Assembly: GCF_032854445.1 (NCBI RefSeq)
Contig: NC_088295.1
Location: 65,455,249 to 65,515,248 of the forward strand
DNA from: Liolophura sinensis
Taxonomy: Eukaryota > Mollusca > Polyplacophora > Chitonida > Chitonidae
DNA: 60,000 nucleotides
Reading direction: 5' to 3'
Both the position numbers and the translations under genes were made by a program. The stretch's first letter is position 1, and every line of letters starts with the position of its first letter. The notes under the pieces are model-generated. The model saw only the letters and a list, made by a program, of their open reading frames with translations. It had not been told where the DNA came from and did not search any database. Below are positions 49,260-58,808 of the stretch, one piece after another.

Positions 49260-50549
49260 TTATCCACTATTTGTGTCGTCTGCAGGGTTGACTTCTGCTA
49301 AATCTGGTAGTGTAGAATGGCTGGCAGAAAACAGGTTGGCCTCTATCATAGCAAGCTCTTCCTTCAACATATCGAAGTACTTAAAAAGCTGTCCAAAGTC
49401 ATAATCTTCCACGGCACAGCCTGCAATACTTTTAAACTCTAAAATTAGTTTTTCTATAATTGGAACTGGTGAGACAACGTCATTTTCATTTTGTTTTGCC
49501 CAAACATTTTGCTCAGGAATAAAGTAATCTGGAAGATATTCCTGTTGTGCAAACGTCAGAAGTTCCTCTAGTATCTTCATCGTACACGCACCAATGCTAC
49601 TATTACTGTCACACGTTTCCGTGTGATGAAGAACAGCGGTCTTAAGCATATACGAGGTTAACGAACGCAAAGGTCCATCTATTATACGTTTTCTGCAAAC
49701 GACCTTGAAAATTTTATATATCTTCTTGTGCACGTCGCTCAGACTTCTCATTTTTTCTGTTTCCTCGGACGAGTGAGAAATTCTCCAGCAACAACATATA
49801 GTTGATGAACCATGTTTGCAAATATCGTTTCTAGCCGGTACCACATGGCAGTGTTTGTCTGCGCCTGCGCTATCTGGATTACACTCTGGCGGACGGTAGA
49901 CGATTGCTGGTGTTATATCCACGGTCAGCACAATACATTTCAAAATGTTGTCGTCGGGAAGTGTTTTTGTTGTCCATACTAACTTCACTAATGTGTTCGG
50001 TCCCCAGTTAGTCGAGATATGCTCTTGCAGACGTAGAAAGCCGCACCCCTTGTCAATTCTCACATCATCCGGCCTGCACCAACTGCCAGTGAAAAGTTTC
50101 CTGTAAGCTTCCTCCAGACAGCGTCGGTAGTAACTGCTTATTGTGTAAGGGCGTAAAAAATTATCTTTGGGTGAGCTTTCTAACTCGGCGTTCATTCTTT
50201 GAAGCTCGGGGTCAGTAAACAGGACATGAGTGTAGCCGGGACAGTCGAGACATTCACTGCGGAATCCCACACGACCGGGTTGAGATAACACGTCAAGTTC
50301 AACCAGAAAGTCAAACTCGTTGGGTTCCTCTACCTTTGTCCCTTCATAAAAACTACCCCGAGAAAGAATCTTCGATCCGCTGAACAAGGGATACGCCGTT
50401 GCGAAGGAAACTTTATGCACAAATTTTCTCACCAGTTCCTCGACAGCTTCTTTTAAATCATTCACGACCTCCTTGGAAACTTTAAACACACACTTTTCCT
50501 CGTGAATTTCCTCAAGAAACCTGTTTAAAATTTCACAGTCTTTTGACAT
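49260..50549 (-). CDS. cGAS-like receptor (cGLR), Mab-21 family nucleotidyltransferase
   Basis: An intact, intronless 429-codon gene, ATG at 50549 to TAA at 49260. N-terminal helices (residues 1-55) lead to the nucleotidyltransferase core: GS motif SRGSFYEGTK (G65, S66), acidic pair EFD (E78, D80) and third acid in LTVDITPAIVYR (D211). CWRISHSSEE (254-263) and SYMLKTAVLHH (299-309) are signature segments of the Mab-21/cGAS C-terminal lobe. Cys/His residues cluster at 233-254, between D211 and the CWRIS motif, where cGAS has its zinc thumb; this is suggestive only. Family knowledge: cGLRs sense foreign nucleic acid in the cytosol and make cyclic dinucleotides that activate STING. Retained catalytic residues favour an active enzyme; ligand and product cannot be read from sequence. 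It is the only complete member of this cluster. Confidence 0.92.
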   Translation of the reverse strand: MSKDCEILNRFLEEIHEEKCVFKVSKEVVNDLKEAVEELVRKFVHKVSFATAYPLFSGSKILSRGSFYEGTKVEEPNEFDFLVELDVLSQPGRVGFRSECLDCPGYTHVLFTDPELQRMNAELESSPKDNFLRPYTISSYYRRCLEEAYRKLFTGSWCRPDDVRIDKGCGFLRLQEHISTNWGPNTLVKLVWTTKTLPDDNILKCIVLTVDITPAIVYRPPECNPDSAGADKHCHVVPARNDICKHGSSTICCCWRISHSSEETEKMRSLSDVHKKIYKIFKVVCRKRIIDGPLRSLTSYMLKTAVLHHTETCDSNSSIGACTMKILEELLTFAQQEYLPDYFIPEQNVWAKQNENDVVSPVPIIEKLILEFKSIAGCAVEDYDFGQLFKYFDMLKEELAMIEANLFSASHSTLPDLAEVNPADDTNSG

Positions 50550-50920
50550 TTTGATTTCTTAAATCTGTTGGACAGTCGTTTGGTGTAGACTTAATCCTTG
50601 ATGTTTGTTAGGTACAAGATGTAGATTTGACCTATATCTGACAGGACATGCACGTACATGTAGGTTAACCTACGTGTTGTTGCCTATATACAGATATAGT
50701 ATCTAACTGGTTTTAGTGAAATCTTCAGTCTTCTTGAAGCACGAAACTGACGTTCCAGTCCAAACTTTCTATGTACCAGAAATATCTACACCAGTAGTGA
50801 AAATGAAAGTGGGCAGAGCGTGGAAAATCCGCTATCTTCACTAGTCTACAGTTACGACGTACTTTGTAGCCTCACTGAGATCACACTTGCGCAATAACAG
50901 CCATGTGTAAGTTTTCAGAA
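50550..50920 (-). promoter_or_regulatory. 5' flank of intact cGLR gene
   Basis: Contains an IRF/ISRE-like GAAAATGAAA at 50799-50808, 250 bp upstream of the start, and a perfect 14-bp palindrome gtaggttaacctac at 50660-50673. No core promoter element is fixed. The IRF-like site recurs at similar distance in the two other copies that retain a 5' end. Confidence 0.35.
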
Positions 50921-52124
50921 CGCTGTTAATAAACCACAGTATTATATCTCACTCACCATGTGATATCAGTGTAGACAACACAACTACAATTACAGTTAGC
51001 TTTCACAGTCGGTGTTTTAGCTCCTATCGTCCCACTTTCACCTCTATGTTCATCAGAGCGGTAAGTCTGTGAGAGTAAACCGTGTGTTGGGCTGTTTGAT
51101 ATGTGTCGGGTAATCTGCCCTACATCGTATTGTCTAAAACCAGGCCAGTCTCTCTCCCCACCGAAACCCAGTCAGTAACATATACAAGTACGCTTTCGCG
51201 CGTGGTCATGTTTTATTTCGGGATACTTCTACTAAAATTCTCATGTGTACATCTGTAGAGCTATATATGTTAAGGTCTGATGTACAGGAAAAACGTTGCA
51301 CACCGCTTTCCCTCTGTAAACCCGGGCGGAGATCAACCTTGCTACTGGGAGCAAACGGGTTTTTGGCGAGTGGAAGCTACTAGGAGCAACTGCATGGAAG
51401 CAGCTGGGAACATACGATCGGACGTTGGTTTTATTCGCTCTACGCGTGTTTGCTTTGGCTCAGCAGTTGCTCGAAGTTGAACATGTTCTACTTTTCTGCG
51501 ACTCAAAGCATACAGTTGTACCCAGTTCCTTCGATCTACGCGTGCTTGCGTCAAGTAGGTCACATTTGCTCCCAGTGATGCATCACGTGGTGCCTCACAT
51601 GTATGAGCACAAGGTGAAAATGGCATCACCGAATGGACCGATGAGGCGAAAAATAAGCTCATCGATATGTGGAGGCTTAGCCGGTGCTTGTACCACATCT
51701 CTTGCAAGGTACAGATAAAACATATGATGTACATGGTCTATCGAGGGAGAGGGCTATAATTAGAACGAATTAAATTAAATTTTTCTTTCCTTTCATTGAA
51801 TATCGGGTATAAAGTGAAAAGTTGGAATGAAGGAAAAAGGAAATTTTTCCCAAAAAATCTTTAATTGTATCAGACATTATATTAATTGCATCCACACATG
51901 TACAAGGGCCCCGCCATCATGAACAGGTCACATGACAGTTATCTTGCGAACGCGCAAAGAAACTAAATCTGATCAAACTCTGCCAGCTGCATTTAGAAGT
52001 AACTCAAAATCATATTCCGATAAAGGAAACATGGGAATATGTCTAAAACATTCCTTTGTGATACACATACGTAATTCAGGATGACCTGCCATGACTTTCT
52101 CGTCATCGGAAAGCTGTTCAATTC
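50921..52124. other. Intergenic, with a sub-repeat-rich patch
   Basis: At 51340-51580, words such as tgggagcaaa / tttgctccca and gagcaactgc / gcagttgctc occur in opposite orientation and cacgcgtaga recurs, suggesting an old foldback-like element. Open frames across it on both strands are not considered genes. Confidence 0.35.
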
Positions 52125-53456
52125 CATTCAATTCAAACGAAGCCTAATAACATCGTACTCTATTTCTTTGTAACTTTTGCCGTTGAGCGCTACATCAAAT
52201 GTTTTCGTCAACACCACACTTTCTTCTTCTACTAACCTGGCTTGTTTGAACGATTTCAAACAGTTTTTACTTCGCTCGAAATAGTCCGGCAAATGTCCTT
52301 GTTCTGCATATCTCAGAAGATCTTCCATTATCTCCCCGAAGCATGCTCCCATTTCCTTCCCAATGTCACATTTATCGGTGTGATGGAGTACAGCTGTCTT
52401 GAGCATAAGGAACTTACCCACTGTATGCTCCCTTTATCCTCTCCAACAGGATGAGCAGAAAGAAATTTTTCTAACCAGATATGGAACAAAATTACCACAC
52501 CTTGACCTCTACTAATAACAGTAAGGTGATCCAGTGACCGGACCGCATCAGTAAGAAATCTCGGAAGATAAGAAAAAAAGTTTTCGTCAGGTGCCTGGTA
52601 TATATATATTTCAAGATATGATACACTTTCTTATGAGCATCACTCAGACTTGCTGTTTTCCTCGATTCTTGGACTGGATGGGAAATTCTCCAGCAGGATA
52701 ACACCTTACAGTGAATGCCGGTAGCAGGAACAACATGTCCCAGCGTCTCGCTGTCGTCGTTAGCATCGTGAGAACGATAAACTATGGCCGGGGTAACATC
52801 CACAGTAAGTGGAAACGTGTGATGCGGGTGGTCTTCTGAGAGTTTTGTTGTTGTCCAACGTAGCTTCAGGACGGAATTCGGAGATTTAAAACTGTAAGGT
52901 ATCTTGTCTCTTAAAGCAAGAATCCCGTTTGGTTTGGTAACCTGAACCAGGTTGGGCGATTCGGAATAGAGCCTGGAAAAGATTTCTCGCAGGATTCTTT
53001 TAAACTCCGTTTGTAAAAAAAATCATTAAGGTCCATTGGCGCCAGGTATTTCGTCACTTCGTAGCCAAATGTTTGTGAGGTTCCGTTACCAAATGGCTGT
53101 GCAGTTCGTGATCTGTCAGGTAAAGGTGTACCGAGCCTGGACGTGAGCACTCGGGACAAAATACTACCTCACCTGGACAGGATCCAATTTCCAGCTCGTC
53201 AGGTAAACCGATTTTTGTGCCTTCATAAAAACTACCTCTGGACAGGATCTTAGAAGGACGAAGAAACGGGTATTTCTCTGAAGTGCAGACACCCTCTTAC
53301 CAGTTTCCACACGAGATTCTTAACGGCCTGCTGCACATCGTTTACTACTTCTTGTGGAAGTTGGAAGGCGCAATGTTTTTGATGAAGCTCCTCCAGAAAT
53401 CTGTGCAGGTTTATACTCCCTTTATCGTCGTCAGACTCCGGATAAGCACAGGCCAT
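52125..53456 (-). pseudogene. cGAS-like (Mab-21 family) pseudogene, near full length
   Basis: The start at 53456 opens MACAYPESDDDKGSINLHRF, then an N-terminal helix region like the 49.3-kb gene. One extra base after the codons for WKLV (about 53298) shifts the frame. The GS motif (RGSFYEGTKIG) is kept, but the six residues matching EFDFLV of the intact gene are absent, removing the catalytic acidic pair. A stop and second shift follow near 53053. Recognisable blocks continue: LTVDVTPAIVYR, CWRISHPVQES, MLKTAVLHHT, PDYFERSKN, ending near 52128. About 90 bp of unmatched sequence separates the last two parts. Multiple independent lesions show it cannot make a working sensor. Confidence 0.85.
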
Positions 53457-53664
53457 GATTAATGCATTTGTACACAGGCTCACAAGACGTTCAGAAACAG
53501 TAACGTCTCATTTGTCCACTAATCTACAACAAACAAACGTACGTCACATGAACCTTAAATAACGGCATCTAATCAATATCTCTTTAGCTACTATGTGTTT
53601 ATATTCGATAAATAAAGCATTTCTGAGTGGAATTAGCCTTATCATGGAAACGCGTACTAATAAC

Positions 53665-53674
53665 GAAAATGAAA
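53665..53674 (+). promoter_or_regulatory. IRF/ISRE-like site upstream of cGLR pseudogene
   Basis: GAAAATGAAA, 209 bp upstream of the start at 53456, matches GAAANNGAAA exactly and has the same core as the site upstream of the intact gene (50799-50808). Confidence 0.35.
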
Positions 53675-54539
53675 ATAACTTGTATCGGTTCCATAATTCT
53701 ATATTTGTATGAAATGAAAACTTTCACACTGTAGCATTCGATAATTGTCACCGAAATACAAGGACTAGTCAAGGTCGATCATGATCAGTAAAAGGAAATG
53801 GGGAACAATATTAAAAGTGGAGAATAAGAGCGCGAGAAGATAGTTGTACATGTGGTTTTCTGCTTTCTAACTTAACTTTGGGATTTACTGGTGTACACTT
53901 CAACTATGATTTAGTCGGGCCATTATTTTAGTCAAAACGTAATACATATCACATTTACCACAGCAGCCAGTCAGCATTTATTTTAATGCAGAATAACTTG
54001 TACTAAATAATAAATAAAAGATTTATTTATGGGTGTAAGGGTTTCATTTTAGACAATACAGAATGGAAGCTGAGCGAATCAGATGAAGTGGTATGTCGAG
54101 GTTATAAACTGGGAAACTCCACAAGTTTCCAATGAATGCTTCCTGTGAAAATCAGATTTAGTTTTTTTTTCATTACTCTAACAATGAATAGTGCTCTTAA
54201 GAGAAAGACAGATAACTCGACACGGTGCTGACCAGTAACAACCATTTTAACTCAAGGAGTGCCACGGCAAACAGTTCTACCATCCTAACAACAATGGCAA
54301 GACACTACACAAGTGTGAAATTCTATTATAATAAATTGCATCCTGCTCACAGGTAGTTCATATATAGATGGATGAAAGTTAAGATAGGCGATGGAAGCCA
54401 TCGTGATGTAGAGAGTATGATAGAACCAGAAGGGTGTAGAGAGTATGTTAGAACTAGAACGCAGCTGCCTTTCGACAGAGGTTATGCTCAAATGGTAAAA
54501 GGCGCACTGCTCTCACTACTCACACATGTGGCAAAGTTT

Positions 54540-54672
54540 GTCAGTAACTTGCCAAATGTCGGTGGTTTACAACGGGTTCTCCAGTCTCTTCCGCCCATGA
54601 ATTTGACCATCATCGTATAAGAGCACATTTTTTAGTATGGCGAACAAAAATCAAATGAATAAATGAATTAAT
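54540..54672 (+). mobile_element. SINE-B copy shared by the segmental duplication
   Basis: taacttgccaaatgtcggtggtttacaacgggttctccagt, cgcccatgaatttgaccatcatcgtataagagc, then agtatggcgaacaaaaatcaaatgaataaatgaa. Paralogous to 46740-46862. Confidence 0.75.
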
Positions 54673-55095
54673 CTTTCGACATAGGAATGATGACATCCAA
54701 ATTCAGAATAAATAGTACGCAGTCATTTTTAAAACCTACTAAAATAATTGGAAATCCGTTAAAGTTCAAAAATATGACATTATATACTGTTCTTAAATAC
54801 AAGATTCCTATCTTTTAAAGACCAGAACAAAGATATGTTTACCGAACTAGAATAACCTATGGACATATGTAATTCCAAGACAAAACGTTGCAATTTGAGG
54901 AAACTGCCGGCCACGTGATTTAAAAGTTTAGTTTATACGACATATCGACACGACCAACGGATTATGTTATTAGTTCAGGCGAGATAACTAGTATCCAGAC
55001 TCTTTGACTGTTTACAGGTGCAATCGATAACACCACAGCCCAGCACTACCCATCAGGGCAACTCTTGTATCCTCTCCAACAATAGTGGTCAGGCT

Positions 55096-55890
55096 ACATC
55101 CACCAGTAGAACAGGCATCCATAAGAAAGGCGATAAAGAGCAGTCAACAATATACGTGCAAAATTAATATTGATTTTAAACTTAGACTTGACGAAGTCTA
55201 AGATCGCTCCGTGATCCTGGGGCCAGCAGGTTATTTCCAACACTTACTTGTCACTGTCACCAGATATCCACGCGCCCAGTGTGCCATATAAACATCGGGA
55301 AAAGAGGTAGAGCTTTTGTGTGGGCACTGGAAAAGACTTTTTCATTTGCCACATATAATGATAAACACTGGACTGGACACAATCGTCAAAATTTCGATGG
55401 AAAATTAAAAGAAATAAATTAACTTTTATGTGCGTAAAACTGCTGTTGTTTTCATTGTTTATACTTCGTTCTTCCTAAGTCTACATAGATCTGTCAGCGA
55501 GTGTAGGGTAAGTAATCCTCCCTCAAGTTTAACATGTTGACCTACATAAAGATTGCAAGCCTTCATGTTCATGACGTCATATAGTTTGTAGTCATAAGTT
55601 TAGACTGTGTGCCATACCAACGTATCCTCCCTGCGCTTGGAACAACCGCGCTGAACGCTATGACGTTACTCTTCGACAAGAGTGTTGGGCCACTTGGAAA
55701 AATTCATTGTATATATGTCCGATATATGCAGTCAACGTTTCTATTCTCTGTGTAGTACGCATTTGGCAGATGTATTCTTAATGCCCTTTGTGTTTCATGC
55801 AGATTTTCCGTCACTGATCGGAAATGTATTTAAAAATGACCTCACCGATGTATATAATGGGAACAGAATCACCTTAGCGCACCCTATCGA
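55096..55890. other. Intergenic, no gene seen
   Basis: No supported feature. Part of the 55682-56011 plus frame lies here and is the antisense shadow of a cGLR relic. Confidence 0.45.
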
Positions 55891-55899
55891 GCTCTCTCC

Positions 55900-56640
55900 C
55901 CAACAAAGTATATGTCTTGCACAAACATTCCTGTCAGGAATAAACTGTGGAAGTACTGTGGAAGATGTTCCTATTATGCGTATGTCAGAAGCTCCTCTAG
56001 TATCTTCATGATACACACTGGAATAGTGGTCTTACTGGCACATTTGTCCGTGTGATGAAGAACAGCGGTCTTCATCCATATACACTGAAACCCTTCCCGT
56101 AAACGACCTTGAAAGTTTTATATATTGTCCCGAGTACATCGCTCAGGTTTCTGGTCTTTTCCACTTCTTCGGACGAGTGAGAAATTCTCCAGCAAGATTT
56201 CTTGGTTGCACAATATTGACAGTTTCTGTTTTCAGTCGGCAAGATATAACAGTGTTTGTCTGCGCCATCTAGACTGCTCCCTAGCGGATAATAGACGACT
56301 GCCAGTGTTAAATCCACAGTCAGCACAACACACTTCAAAATGTCGTCGTTGTCCTTGCTTTTGTTGTCCATACCAGCTCCAGTAAAGTGTTTGGTCCTCA
56401 TGCAGACACAGAAAACCGCACCATTTATCAATCCTCACATGGTGCACGCAGTCTCAACTGCCCCGAGAAATTTTCGGATATAATAATGACTACAGCTTTG
56501 GTAGGAATTTCCTACAGAGTTATGGCGTAAAACATAGCCGTTATGTGATCTTTGTAATTGAGCCTCCATCCAGAAGAAATATTTTAACCTAGGATGTAGT
56601 TCATCTAATGCATACATTTTAAACTGTCTTTTTGTGTAAT
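55900..56640 (-). pseudogene. cGAS-like (Mab-21 family) pseudogene, C-terminal relic
   Basis: The clearest part (56072-56431) reads DDILKCVVLTVDLTLAVVYY, GADKHCYILPTE, then KKSCWRISHSSEEVEKTRNL and IYKTFKVVYGKG, closely following residues 199-286 of the intact gene. Upstream, shifted frames keep RHNSVGNSYQSCSHYYIRKF and HVRIDKWCGFLCL. Downstream, the last-lobe segment MKILEELLTYA is followed by two in-frame stops (near 55978). The first third, with the GS motif and catalytic pair, is gone. A SINE inserted at 56661 lies just beyond the recognisable 5' limit. DKHC and the CWRIS block remain, showing closer kinship to the 49.3-kb gene than to the 52-53-kb copy. Confidence 0.85.
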
Positions 56641-56660
56641 TAAACATTTTCATTTCTTTA

Positions 56661-56911
56661 TTTATTTATTTATTTGATTGGTGTTTTACGCCGTACTCAA
56701 GAATATTTCACTTATACGACGGCGACCAGCATTATGGTGGGTGGAAACCGGGCACATCCCGGGGGAAACCCACGACCATCCGCAGGTTGCTGGCAGACCT
56801 TCCCACATACGGCCGGAGAGGAAGCCAGCATGAGCTGGACTTGAACTCCCAGCGACCGCATTGGTGAGAGGCTCTTGGGTCATTACGCTGCGCTAGCGCG
56901 CTAACCGACTG
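56661..56911 (-). mobile_element. SINE-A, nearly full length, with target-site duplication
   Basis: The best copy in the window. On the minus strand: tRNA-like head (ggttagcgcgctagcgcagc, B-box-like gggagttcaagtcc), body (aaggtctgccagcaacctgc, ggatggtcgtgggtttcccc, accataatgctggtcgccgt) and tail (aaacaccaatcaaataaata). It is flanked by a 12-bp direct repeat TTCATTTCTTTA (56649-56660 and 56912-56923). About 16 bp of the head (the ggggcctccgtggctc seen at 57600-57724) are missing, so the insertion is slightly 5'-truncated. Confidence 0.95.
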
Positions 56912-56923
56912 TTCATTTCTTTA

Positions 56924-57595
56924 CATTAACTGATAATTCCACTTATAGTGAAGGGTATAATTGCTTTTAAAGCAGATCAGTGTCTTAAACTAAAAAAGTA
57001 GCAATAAAATTACAATAAAAGATTTGATGTCCATTCTGAATAACTTTACTTACTACAGCTATTAGAATACTTTAATGATTAATGATGTCCTTAACCTGTT
57101 ATGATTCTTCCAGCTAAAGCAGTAAATTGTACTGTACATGGAAACACAAATCTACCTCCTTACCTGTCACTATTGTCTGAAGCCATCCTGATCTGGTGTT
57201 CGCCTTTCCCGCCAAACCGGCCCATTAGGCGCTTTGCATTACTCTCGGCATATTAAAGTGACATGGTTGCCCAAAATTTGGATTTTTAAACAGTTCTGAA
57301 CGAGGCGTCTTAACGAGGTTTTAAAGTTCGTTCATAGACTAAATCACTCCCGTTCGAATAAAAAGTATTCATTGAGCATGTAGCTTGGAGCAGCCTCGAG
57401 AAATCCTGCCGTTATTCGAATTTAACACAGAGGGCGGGCCATTTTGCCTCATTAGGCTAACATTCAACCGGAAGGGCCCGTAGCATGTGCGCAGCGTTCG
57501 GAAAGTTCCCTATCATAGCGCCCTTTGAATATTGATACACATAGATACATTCAGAGTACAGCAGCTTAAAAAGCATTGAAAAAAGGTTAAGAATA
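56924..57595. other. Intergenic, no gene seen
   Basis: A moderately GC-rich patch at 57170-57510 could be regulatory, but no exon or motif is supported. Confidence 0.4.
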
Positions 57596-57725
57596 TTTAT
57601 TCATTTATTTATTATCATGAAGCCAGCATGAGCTGGACTTGAACTCACAGCGACCGTATTGGTGAGAGACTCCTGGGTCATTACGCTGTCCTAGCGCGCT
57701 AACCGACTGAGCCACGGAGGCCCCA
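57596..57725 (-). mobile_element. SINE-A with internal deletion: tRNA head joined to tail
   Basis: The complete tRNA-like head is present (minus strand ggggcctccgtggctcagtc, A-box TGGCTCAGTCGG, B-box-like GAGTTCAAGTCC, then agctcatgctggcttc). It joins directly to the ATAAATAAATGAATAAA tail with the whole central body missing. A 9-bp direct repeat TTAAGAATA (57587-57595 and 57728-57736) flanks it, so it probably inserted in this short form. Confidence 0.9.
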
Positions 57726-57839
57726 GTTTAAGAATAATCTTCTCATTAAACTCAGCGTCAGAAACATGTGTCTAATCGAAGTTTAATACCGCCTGCCCAC
57801 AACAACAGCATTTGCACACACCTATCAATCAGTAGTTTT

Positions 57840-58064
57840 GCGACATCTTCTACGCTCGTGTAACCAGCGAAAACGCCTCACTCATACTTCCCTCGCCCTT
57901 CCCGCTGGTTCACAATAGTCGTCCTTCTGTGACTGGTCGCTTGGGGGCGCTAGCAATCAACGATCCAATCAAAGTAAGGGAATCGATGAATCCAAGAAAA
58001 ATCATCATATAAACTACCATTGGCTAAAACTATTATGTGACTTCTGCGCAGCAAACAGAACGAA
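57840..58064 (+). promoter_or_regulatory. Promoter-like segment upstream of candidate exon
   Basis: Several CCAAT-type words (gatccaatcaaa, ccattggct), a GC-rich patch (cttgggggcgc) and pyrimidine-rich sequence lead into the ATG at 58065. Composition fits a TATA-less promoter. Inference only. Confidence 0.3.
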
Positions 58065-58279
58065 ATGGCGCGGGCACTGAGTCCAAGCGAAGCGACATTT
58101 GATACAATCTTTCTTCGGTATTTCCACTTTAAAAGACTTCCAGAGCAACATTTTATACAACGCAGCAAAACTGAAGCATGGCTGTCTTTTATGCGTACCA
58201 ATTGGGAGCGGAAAATCTTTGTAACCTCTCATGAAGGTCACACAACCGTTGCCATAGTAAATACTTTCAACCGAATGCA
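58065..58279 (+). CDS. Candidate first coding exon, unrecognised gene
   Basis: An ATG in good context (gaacgaaATGGCG) opens a 71-codon frame (MARALSPSEATFDTIFLRYF, then QRSKTEAWLSFMRTNWER). A strong donor, GCA|GTAAGG at 58280, sits just before the in-frame TAA. Content is mixed charged and aromatic, with W at two sites, like a small structured domain. No family was recognised. The exon would be followed by an intron containing the tandem repeats to the window's end, so downstream exons lie outside. It could instead end at the TAA (58281-58283) as a short protein. Confidence 0.4.
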
Positions 58280-58552
58280 GTAAGGTACGGCGAGCATCAC
58301 TGGTGGATATTTTTAGTACAGGCAACTGTTGGTGAGAGCAGAGCTTGCCAACAGTACTTGTCAGCCTACATCCACGAACGGACATCCATCAGGAGGACGG
58401 TGTAGTGCGCATGACCACACATATGGCACGAAATGCAAAGTAGTGGGATATAGTTACACATTTGTGTTCACTAAAAAGACATACGGATTATATCACTGTA
58501 TATCTCATACCATTAACGTAAATTTTATTTACTACAGCGCTTCTCCAAATTA

Positions 58553-58660
58553 TGGAACTATCGCCGACAGATGATGAATAAGACAAGGTATCTTATAAAT
58601 TATCGGTATAAATTATCGAACTATCGACGACAGAAGATGAATAAGACAAGGTATTCTATA
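58553..58660. repeat. About 63-bp tandem duplication
   Basis: Two near-identical copies of ggaactatcgccgacagatgatgaataagacaaggtat-type sequence, with ataaattatcg repeats between them. Confidence 0.85.
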
Positions 58661-58808
58661 TCATGAGGATACAACAGCCCACGGTCTCTCCAGACCCGTT
58701 TTCCCGACATGGGGTTCATAGGCCTATAGGACTATACAATATACAGGTACTTGGTATCGGGTGCAGGACGGTGGTTTTCCCCCGGCATCTATATTAAATG
58801 TGCCCAAT

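Larger units (their letters stand above)
53457..55095. repeat. Segmental duplication, copy 2 (partner about 45669-47115)
   Basis: Collinear with the DNA upstream of the 45.4-kb cGLR fragment, including the IRF-like site, the ggcgatggaagcc segment, a SINE-B copy and about 250 bp beyond it (agaacaaagatatgtttaccgaact versus agaacaaagagtaaaattatatgtttactgaact). Around 53800-54350 sequence is extra here or lost from the other copy. Confidence 0.75.

Noticed and set aside
51280-51734. Overlapping frames on both strands as a transposase remnant
   Set aside because: No catalytic motif recognised; the sequence is better explained by inverted sub-repeats.
55682-56385. Plus-strand frames at 55682-56011 and 56125-56385
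   Set aside because: Mostly antisense to the cGLR relic at 55900-56640; no independent support.
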